Source of the DNA: Blastobasis lacticolella
Lineage: Eukaryota; Arthropoda; Insecta; Lepidoptera; Blastobasidae
Reading direction: 5' to 3'
Length of the DNA: 64,000 bases
NCBI GenBank assembly: GCA_905147135.1
Contig: LR990059.1
Coordinates: 14,903,001-14,967,000 of the forward strand
Under the pieces are notes generated by a model. That model made no database searches, was not told the DNA's origin, and worked only from the letters and a program-made list of their open reading frames with translations. Positions 56,097 to 64,000 of this stretch are shown here, piece by piece. Position 1 is the stretch's first letter, and each line of letters begins with the position of its first letter. Both the position numbers and the translations under genes were made by a program.

Positions 56097-56343
56097 ATAA
56101 ATATTCGTGGACAAATTCACACAGCGCCATCTAGCCCAAAACTAAGCAAAGCTTGTGCTATGGGTGCTAGATAACTGATATACTACTTAAATACTTTTAA
56201 ATATATACTTATTATACATAGAACACCCAGACCCGTAACAGAAATTAAAATTCATCATTTCAATTTCAGCCCGGCCGGGAATCGAACCCGGGACCTCTTG
56301 CGTGGCAGACCGGATGTTGGCCATTGAACCACTCAGGTCGTCA
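56097..56343 (-). repeat. Family C SINE, full length
   Basis: The complete minus-strand copy. The head complement ends gaaccactcaggtcgtca (box A) and box B is gggaatcgaacccggg. The anticodon-like region is gtggcag, as in tRNA-Gly(GCC). Confidence 0.9.
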
Positions 56344-56554
56344 AAGGATAGGATAATGGTTTTTTCAAGATATTTTAAATATTAGGTAATACTCGAAATG
56401 TGTCGGCGGCTTTGTTGTGTTTTGAACTGTAAAATCCGTCGAGCCGTTTCAGCGTGATGGAGAAACAAACTTCAGTGTGACTGTAAGCTACAACCGACAT
56501 AAAACGTTTTAAAACCCGTAATATGTAGATATACATATACTGAACTGTTTCCTA

Positions 56555-56700
56555 GCTGCGGAACCGATATTAGTGAAATAAAGCTAATAGTCCCAGTTTG
56601 ATCTCAATCAAAATTAAACTGGCTTTCGCATAAAGAAAACCGCATTGGAATCGGTCTATCCGTTTGGAAGCTATGACGCCACAAACATTAACAAAGATCC
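56555..56700 (-). repeat. Dispersed repeat, minus copy
   Basis: agtgaaataaagctaatag, aaactggctttcgca, accgcattggaatcggtc and ggaagctatgacgcc. Same family as 51690-51895. Confidence 0.62.
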
Positions 56701-58429
56701 TGGGGTGGTTTTTCATCGAGGTTTAAAACAAAGTAAAATCGCATCAAAATTTTTGCGTTCGCGCCTAAAAGCTTATTTAAGTAGGTTTCTCATATTGTTT
56801 AAGCTGTACATAGCTCCGATTTCGCTCTAAATCCCAGCCGTTGCCGCATTGTCTGTTCAAAACGCATGCAGTGTCGGCCATTTCCTTGCGGGAAGCACAA
56901 TGAGGGCTATTTGCAGCTGCAGCGCTGACTAATCACTGCGTAGAACAGCGGCGAGTGAGCTATCGGATACCACTGTCTAAACTATGGCCTTTAAGTATAA
57001 TAAACTGGTCGAGTCGGGCCAAAATCCTGTTCTAACACAAGGAATGCGTGCCTTGCATCTCGTCTCGTTTTGTAGGTGGTAAGCGATTTAGGTTGGAATA
57101 TGGACTTCCTTTGGCTCCGTAGTGGGAGTCTGGGTTGATCCTTTGGACGTAAGGCTTACTAATTACGTTAGTCAATATTTTTTCTATGACTAGTTTAGCC
57201 CAATTCCCTCCGGAAGTCTATTAGTCTCTTTAGATGTTCACTATATAGCTCCATCCTATTCCTAATAAGAACTTAGCTCTACGGTCCTTTACTCACTCAC
57301 ACTCTAGGACTACATGAACCTCCGTTTCCTTGGCTACAATGCAAAGCTGCAATGTAACTCCGATTGTGAATTAGGTACTTTTGTTAAAGGCAATACTCAA
57401 TTACTAATTGCCAACAAAACATCTGGCCGTGTGCTTACCTAGACCATAAAACTGTCTTGCTGGGCGACCCAGGTTAGAATCCCACTCGGGATATGATACA
57501 GATGATACGATTACCATGCTTTCCATACTTCAGTTGGTTGCTATCAATTGCTAGCCGTCGTTATAAGCCACGTTGAAGGCCCCTTGGGCGACTCTGATAC
57601 GATGGATGAATAAGCCATAAAATCCTTCCCGTTATCACATTTGAATGGCTAATAAATATGCAAAATTTGAATGTAAATTTAGCTTCAGAGAGTACTGACA
57701 CTCCTATCATATTTTTTGTATTCTACGCATTTAACGTACACTCTGCAGCTGGCCGTACACATGAAGGGATATGAAAACGGCGCAAACGCAGCTGAAAGAA
57801 AAAGAAAGTAAGTGATTCTATTCTACCAAAAATTAAACTAAAACAGCTAACTCTCTAAAATCAAAGACAAACTTTAATGTTGAAACTATAATCTATATAA
57901 TCACAGAGTAACCTTGCGAGGAAGTTAGTTCATATTATCAGATACAGAGTTGAGCTTTCTCAACATGTTTTAAAGTTATCCAGCCAGTATCCGATTTCAA
58001 TCGACTGACGTCATATCGATTAGGGAGACTAAAACTTGCAGAATAAATGAGAAAGCACCTCATGATCGATTTTCGAAGGATAGACACTATTAGAACCTTA
58101 AGGCGCTCCCACACCGGTGGAAACCGTGGCAGACAATTTACCGATGTCTGAAGTCGTAAACTAGATACTTTTTCATAATGCCAACATTCTACAAACATTG
58201 GATAAAGTTTCATTTTATTTATTTATTTTATTTGTCAACAGATTTACACTTTTTGTTACATTGAAATATTACATGAAAGATCTTTAACACTTAAATGTAA
58301 ATCCAAATAGGCAAACTTACGTTCACAATAGAATCGACCGTGCTTAATTAAAAAATAATTTACAAATGCTCTGATGTTTCAACAACAAGTAGTACAAAAA
58401 CTCAAAACCGCAACTGCTGTTAAAAAACT
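56701..58429. other. No gene seen
   Basis: The 57200-57232 text shares ggaagtctattagtctct with 9388-9410. Other ORFs (for example minus 57938-58213) show no domain. Confidence 0.4.
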
Positions 58430-58789
58430 CATCATCATCATCTTGGCGTTAATGTCCCGGTTGTGCTCTCGCGCACGAGGGCCCGGGGTCCGCCTTGACC
58501 ATGATCCAGGATTTGGCAGGTCAGGTAATTACAGTGGAGCGACTGCCATCTGACCTCCATGACCCTGCTAAGGGGAACCTGACCAGATTGGATCATGGTT
58601 ACACATCCAGTCGCCTGAATGTGCAGGTTTCATCACGATGTTTTCCCTCACCGTAAGAGCATCGGTTAGTATTCAACTAATGTACGTAACTCAGAAAACA
58701 GTCATTGGTACATGGCCGGAGCGGGATTCGAACCCGGGACCTCTGGCTTACGAGTCGTATACTCTAACCGCTCGGCCACCGACGCTCTA
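58430..58789 (-). repeat. Family A SINE, full length, with target duplication
   Basis: Complete minus-strand copy from the (tcatcatca) end to gccaccgacgctc. Both boxes are intact on the complement (box B ggattcgaacccggg; box A ccgctcggcca). taaaaaact lies at 58421-58429 and again at 58790-58798, a 9-bp target duplication. Confidence 0.9.
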
Positions 58790-59304
58790 TAAAAAACTGA
58801 AAAGCAATATTTATTTAATGTATTTATGGTGTATATATTTTTTAAATAGCTTTATGAAGACCTTTGTCTTTACCTTAGTTGGGCTTTGACTGTATGTGTT
58901 TTAAAGAAAAAGATTTTCGAATCTCGCAATATGGCACCTAAAATTCGTTATTTTTAATTTTTGATATGGTTATGTACCCAGTGTCACACACGTGACCAAG
59001 ACAATCTAACAACATCTCATACCTTAAAATCTATTGTGTCATTAGGGCTCTAGCTCGTGCCAAAAAAATAGAGATACATACTCACTTACGCTTGAAAAAC
59101 TGTCTTACCCTATAACCCTTTTTTGTCGCAGTAAGGTATAAAGCTACTTAATCCTTTCTTCCTTAACCCTACTTAATCACTCTCTGCATAGTCTGCTGGT
59201 TGACTGTTAGACAAAGCCTCAATGGCTTTAAGTCCGCCAGTTGCTGTAATTTGTGCAATAAAGTTTATAAATAAATAAAAGTATACAAATGTATTTTTTT
59301 TAAA
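58790..59304. other. No gene seen
   Basis: AT-rich; nothing recognised. Confidence 0.4.
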
Positions 59305-59815
59305 TTAGACAAGACAGTCACTCGACCGCCATCTCACCTGTTGGTAAGTTACGATGCGGCCAAAGATGAAGCAGCCGTTCTTGGAACAGCCTATTAACTC
59401 TAGCCTTGAAAGCATAAACGTTATATTGATCAGGGAACACACTCGCAGACAACTCGTTCCATTCCTTAGGTCGTACACGTTATAGGGGTCGAGCCAAAGC
59501 GGCTCGTGCGGGTAGCTGGAAGATCCACGACATAAGGATAAAGCGCACGCCCGATCCGCGTCTCCCGATAACGGGGCGGGGCCGGCGGAAAGAGGTCGTG
59601 CAGCTGCTTCGCACACTCTCCGAAATGTAACCTGTAGAAGAACGACAGACGCGCAACCCTACACCGATGCTCGAGGCTCTGCAGCCTAGCATCAATCAAC
59701 CGCAGGTCACATATTATCTTCATTGCACGTTTTTCCACCGAATCCAAAGCCGCCAGTTGATATTAGGCTGATTCATCCCAGAGGTGGCAGCAGTACTCGG
59801 ACTTGTGCTTGATAT
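59305..59815 (-). pseudogene. LINE C-terminus, jockey/CR1-like
   Basis: The longest copy of this tail: SVEKRAMKIICDLRLIDARL, then LEHRCRVARLSFFYRLHFGE, ALYPYVVDLPATRTSRF, KEWNELSASVFPDQYNV and FKARVNRLFQERLLHL. At least one frameshift lies near 59470-59480. The reverse-transcriptase domain is missing. Confidence 0.85.
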
Positions 59816-60483
59816 AACTCAAGCGACTGTTATGAAGTGAAGTACCGCCTAACCTTCGAAAGGACACAAAGTTTTTGTGTCTCATTTGTCTGAATACCGG
59901 TGTGAGAACACCTTCACTAAACCATTAAGACACCGTACCACAGTCACCCGCCGCCATAGCAACCCGTATCACGTGTAGGTATATACAGCGTGTCATTCGT
60001 TAACTTTAATGAATGTTAACGCTAAGCCGGAGCGGGCGAGGCCGGGAGCTGTCACTGTATATCATTTAGCAGCCGCGAGCCACGGGCAAATTGTTATATG
60101 GCAATCGATATTCTATCGGAGGCCTGGCGTCTTTAGGTATGAATAGATTTTAGTAAGTCACTTTTCTGTGTGAAATTCTAGGGAAAGTCTTCGTTTTTCA
60201 AGGTAAAACAGCACTAATATAGGTTGTTACCTACATTAGTGACCCTAACGTATAAAATTAAAGATACACTTCACACGCGCAATAGTTTATTGTTCGGCAC
60301 ACATAAACAGTAGGCACAATTAATTTAAGATCAATACAATTATCACAGCCGAAGATGGATACTTCTTTTTTGACATTGAGTCTCTTATTGATATTTTCTC
60401 TAAAGTTTCTTGTTGTTTCTTTGATTGCTAGAGCAAGTTATTGTGACATGCTGGTTACTATAACTGTATTTTTTTTTCCACTT
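59816..60483. other. No gene seen
   Basis: GC-richer patch at 60020-60080; nothing recognised. Confidence 0.4.
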
Positions 60484-60575
60484 ACTATACAAGCTGGCCT
60501 GAAGAGAAGCGACGGTTTGGCCGAAGATGGAGCACGCATGGAGCATGTCTAGAAACAGCATACCTATTTAACAAA
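60484..60575 (-). pseudogene. LINE 3' tail debris
   Basis: gccgaagatggagcacgcat and catgtctagaaacagcatac are the complement of the NRLFLDRHAPSS region of the family at 44425-44745, with an internal repeat. Confidence 0.6.
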
Positions 60576-60626
60576 GTATAGAAACATAAATCTATTAATA
60601 CTGCACCTGTAGGTACTACAAAGCTC

Positions 60627-60675
60627 AGGTTAAGGAAACCTGCAAATTCAGGCGACCGACATATAACCATAATAT
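60627..60675 (+). repeat. Family A SINE, left part of a split copy
   Basis: aaacctgcaaattcaggcg, then ataaccataatat. It is interrupted by the retrotransposon at 60676-62298 and resumes at 62299. Confidence 0.82.
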
Positions 60676-62298
60676 CCTAACTGATTTAGAAATGGTAAAA
60701 CACAATTTTGACCTCATTGGTTTGGAACTAAATTTTAACAAATGTGAACTCTTCATTTCTGAAAAAATAGACACAACCTTGGCACAATCCATAATCCAAA
60801 ATTTTAATAGCGTAGCCCCAAACATAAAAATACTCACAAAAGACAGTCTGAGCCTTCTTGGCTCCCCTATTTTTGACGAGGCCATTCCACCGCTTCTAAC
60901 AAGTTCGGTTTCTAAATTTAATGAATTTTCGGACCGCCTCCTTATAATTAGCAGCCATTCTGCCCTCTTCATACTGAAGTTTTGTCTTTTCGTTCCTAAA
61001 TTTACTTACCTGCTCCGCTGCTGCCCAGTGTGGAAATTCCCTGTACTAATCCAACACTTAGATAATGTAATAAAATTCCAAATTGAATCCATCACAAATA
61101 TCAGACTCAGCGAGCAGGCATGGACCCAGGCCTCCCTGCCAATTAGGTATGGTGGCCTGGGAACCCGCAAAATCTCTAGTGTAGCACTGCCGGCATTTCT
61201 GTCCTCTATCTATAGCTCGTCCGACCTCACAGGTAATATTCTTAAAGCCCCCGCGGCTACAAACTGTGAGGTCGCGTGCTTGGCGGAGGCTGAAACTGCC
61301 TGGCTAGCTGGACCGAGCCCAAATTTTCCTCCCACGCCCAAAATTCAAAAGGCCTGGGACAACATTTCTTCTCAAGTCATATTAGACACCCTTCTTAATA
61401 TCTCACCATCTTTAAAAGACCGCGCCAGGCTGGAAGCAGTTGCCAGACCAGAATCCGGGCACTAGCTCCACGCTTACCCATCCCCCAACACCGGCACTTT
61501 CATCGACCCGACCACTCTCCGTCTCGCCATCGGTCTCCGGCTGGGAGCCGAGGTTTGTATCGAGCATAGTTGTGCTTCTTGTGGAGCGAGTGTTGACCGC
61601 CTCGGTCACCATGGGCTTGCCTGTTCTTCGAGCGCTGGCCGCCTCTCCCGTCACGCCGCGATCAATGACATCCTGCGACGGTCTCTCGTCAGCGCCAACG
61701 TCCCCGCAATCCTGGAACCTCAACACATTGCACGGGACGATGGCAAGAGACCTGACGGGATGTCTATGATACCATGGAGGATGGGTCGCCCGCTGGTGTG
61801 GGACGCCACGTGCGCCGACACACTAGCTGCGACCTATCTTCCGGCAACCGCTAAACGGGCCGGCGCGGCGGCTGAGATACGAGAGCGCTCGAAGGTGGGC
61901 AAGTACAGTTGTCTCGGCGCCCAATACGAGTTTGTCGCATTTGGTGTCGAGACACTGGGTCCGTGGGGCCCGGGCGCACACTCGCTCTTCATGGAGCTTG
62001 GTAAGCGGCTCAGGGAGGCGACGGGTGACCCACGTGCCGGCAGCTTTCTCGCGCAGCGGTTAAGTATCGCCATCCAGCGCGGGAATGCCGCCGCCATGAT
62101 GGGCACCTTACCGCGTGGCCCTGGTTTTTTACATCTTTTTTAATTTAGTTTAGTTAGATAATAAAATATTTATATCTTATAAGGGTTTAGTTGAGTATAT
62201 TTTATATGTATTACTGTATATATTTTTGGTATTTTAGATGTAGGTATTAGTGTATATTGTTATTATAAATGTAAATTATTTTATCAATAAACTATCCG
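60676..62298 (+). pseudogene. Non-LTR retrotransposon, 5'-truncated, one stop codon
   Basis: One reading frame runs from 60692 to 62143 (about 483 codons), broken only by TAG at 61463-61465. The codon after ESGH is probably a former TGG. The N part resembles the end of the reverse-transcriptase and thumb regions: LELNFNKCELFI, LTKDSLSLLGSPI, EQAWTQASLPIRYGGLGTRK. A CX2CX8HX4C finger (CASCGASVDRLGHHGLAC) follows near 61578-61631. RPDGMSMIPWRMGRPLVWD near 61750-61805 fits the PD...D core of a restriction-like endonuclease. The order finger-then-nuclease is that of R2/R4-group elements, but I cannot name the clade. It ends ttatcaataaactatccg (AATAAA included) with no poly(A). The target duplication accataatat is exact (60666-60675 and 62299-62308). 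Confidence 0.85.
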
Positions 62299-62455
62299 AC
62301 CATAATATGATCCAATTTGGCAGGTTAACCTATAACAGAGTTACGGAGGTCAGATGGCCGTCGCTCCACTGTAATAACCTGACTTGCCAAATCCTGAATC
62401 ATAGTCAATGCAGCCCCGGGCGCGGGAGAAGACAATCAGAATATTGATGCAACGA
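62299..62455 (+). repeat. Family A SINE, right part of the split copy
   Basis: It resumes accataatatgatccaatt, then cggaggtcagatggccgtcg and ttgccaaatcctgaatcat. Joining it to 60627-60675 restores the family order. Confidence 0.85.
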
Positions 62456-62537
62456 TGATTTTGTGGACTGCATAAATTTTTTTATAATGTGCTAAAACCG
62501 GGAAGAAACCTATTAGTACGGGCTACAAGTAACATTA

Positions 62538-62635
62538 GACTCGTCCTAATCGGCATCGCTCGTGCGACCATGGTCGAGGTCTCCTATTGGCTAAGCGACG
62601 TCCGTCGTACGACAGTTGCCAATTAGGACAGTGCC
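62538..62635. mobile_element. 98-bp MITE with TTA target duplication
   Basis: gactcgtcctaatcggcatc at the left and the complement of gttgccaattaggacagtgcc at the right, with TTA at 62535-62537 and 62636-62638. Same family as 37088-37203. Its centre (gaggtctcctattggc) is inverted relative to that copy. Confidence 0.78.
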
Positions 62636-62809
62636 TTAGAGTCTGCGTCATAAAAAAACAAAAATGGCTCAACGAAACGAGTTTCCAAAAAACTCCTAAG
62701 AAGAGAAATATTTTTACGACAAACGAATCCCATCACAAAAGCGGTCTATTAAAACCTAGAAAAGCGTCTGCTTATTCCCTCTGACCGGCAGAATTACAAT
62801 CGTAAACGT
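62636..62809. other. No gene seen
   Basis: A 65-codon plus-strand ORF ends at 62784. It has no recognisable domain. Confidence 0.35.
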
Positions 62810-63000
62810 TCGGCTTTAGCCCTGCCTTCATTACCCGCCTAAAAAAGTTAAGGCGCGCGTCAGCCATCTTTGTTATCTAATTTCCGTATCCGGATGCCGC
62901 CGGTACGCACTTCCGGTTCTGTTTCCCGCTCTAATTGTCTCCGTTTCCTTCCCACGCGCAAAGGATGTGTACTAAATGAGCCGCAGATGGGTATAATACA
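62810..63000. promoter_or_regulatory. Promoter-like non-repetitive stretch
   Basis: It contains cagccatctttg (YY1-like), gcacttccggttc (ETS-like), gtatccggatgccgccgg and several CpGs. These are combinations often seen at housekeeping promoters. No TATA box, exon or splice site could be tied to it. Low confidence. Confidence 0.25.
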
Positions 63001-63486
63001 GGAAAATACCTAGACGTCTACCAGTGGGATGTGTTTTTTTTGTTATTGCGGTAATCAGGGTCAGGGTGATGCTTTTTTCTTTATAATTATGCCGGTCCAT
63101 ACTGCTACAATTTGAAAATATGGGTTTGAGCGAAGTTACCTCCGTTTCAAATCCATCCTGAAAAGTTTGTTTAGGTACAGGCCTGGCTCAAAAGAGGGAA
63201 AGCTAGTGTCCTACTATTATATAGATTTCGCAAAACGGAATAATGAATAGGTATTCCTTCTGTATTGTTTGTTTAGCATACATGCAGTAGAAACCGCATT
63301 GGCGATTACACACAGCCCTGCGGGACCCCAGGCCACGGATGTGGAGTTAAATCACGATTTCAGAAATAGTCGACCACGATCTCTACGTTACTGTTTGTAG
63401 GGTGCGTCCAAATCTCGCAAACGCAAACTATTGCTTGTTGTGCAGCTCGCACGCCGCGCTATCTAATGCGCTTATTACAATTGACC
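63001..63486. other. No gene seen
   Basis: Nothing recognised. Confidence 0.4.
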
Positions 63487-63690
63487 AAATTCAGTCGTCT
63501 AAATTAAGAAGCAAAAAAAGAGGAAGGTGTCGCTTATAAAATAAGGTCTGATTTTGTATCGCGCTTTTGAAAAGCGGAGCGAAGCGTAACATAATATAAG
63601 TGATACAAAAATGGACCTTATTCGATGAGCAATACATTCCACTTTTATTCGCTGTCACGCCTCTGAATTTAGTCGACTGAATTTAGCCAG
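63487..63690. mobile_element. ~200-bp MITE
   Basis: ccaaattcagtcgtctaaat at the left and the complement of tttagtcgactgaattt at the right form the ends. Inside: ataaggtctgattttgtatc and gtaagtgatacaaaaatgg.. A partial copy is at 38235-38390. Confidence 0.65.
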
Positions 63691-64000
63691 GATAAACTGG
63701 AAACCCTTTGCACATCCTTTCACCTGACCGCTAAGGCCTTCTCAATGCTTTCAATGGCTATCGTACGTTTGGGGGCAGAAAGGTACTGTAGTAGATCGCC
63801 AGCAGATTGACCCTGACCTTTGATTTGAATTTAATATTATACTGAACTTTAAGGGACGCTTAAGTTGATTTGATATATTTCTAACAAGAAGCATCGCACC
63901 AACACTTACCTTAAGTGTAAACTAAACTCGCTATGTCGTAACTTAATGACGTCGATCTTATGACGTCGTCTAAATGCTTAGCAATATCTTAAGGCACCAA
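63691..64000. other. No gene seen
   Basis: Nothing recognised up to the window end. Confidence 0.4.

Noticed and set aside
57194..57300. Possible gene fragment shared with 9378-9480
   Set aside because: Only a ~20-base phrase is clearly shared. Translation gave no family I could name, so it is left as a possible retrotransposon crumb.
61412..62106. Other-frame ORFs over the 60676 element
   Set aside because: The retrotransposon frame itself continues through the whole interval with one TAG. The ORFs in the other phases (for example plus 61440-61769 and minus 61834-62106) have no domains.

Overview
The window looks like a stretch of insect, most probably lepidopteran (moth or butterfly), nuclear DNA. 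It is AT-rich, has very few genes and is packed with transposable-element copies. The lepidopteran call is inference. It rests on the style of the short interspersed repeats, the DD41D mariner relic and the insect-like Na+/Ca2+ exchanger, not on a database match. I see no bacterial, organellar or rRNA sequence and no intact tRNA gene.

Only one host gene is well supported. On the minus strand, 34445-36105 is the large first coding exon of a Na+/Ca2+ exchanger (NCX/Calx). It carries a signal peptide, the N-terminal transmembrane half with the alpha-1 repeat, and the loop with Calx-beta domain 1 and the start of domain 2. It ends at a GTAAGT donor. I found no later exon between 1 and 34438, so the first ~34 kb is probably one large NCX intron, and the region above 36105 is its 5' flank or 5' intron. 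A promoter-like, ETS/YY1-bearing stretch lies near 62810-63000, but no gene is visible there.

The rest is repeats. I use three family names. Family A is a ~350-bp SINE whose tRNA-like head has box A TGGCCGAGCGG and box B GGTTCGAATCC. Family B is a ~260-bp repeat containing cagcccataacagtccactg and tataaatataacaatgg. Family C is a ~270-bp SINE with a tRNA-Gly(GCC)-like head. Non-LTR retrotransposon fragments include jockey/CR1-like tails, a reverse-transcriptase fragment at 23390-24095, two R4-like C-termini at 41272-42645, and a 1.6-kb element at 60676-62298 that is open except for one TAG. DNA elements include a DD41D mariner relic (4366-5363), several MITEs with clear terminal inverted repeats, and TWA-flanked (PIF/Harbinger-style) elements.

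The most striking region is 14352-21799. A 7,345-bp element with TAA target duplications sits inside a small MITE. It has palindromic GCGTCGCCGACGC iterons at both ends and contains further TWA-flanked elements, a truncated Harbinger-type transposase N-terminus, a near-identical tandem duplication with an internal deletion, and ~120-bp arrays that switch orientation. Other nests worth reading are a retrotransposon inserted in a family-A SINE with a 10-bp target duplication (60627-62455) and another inserted in a family-B copy (52434-53392).
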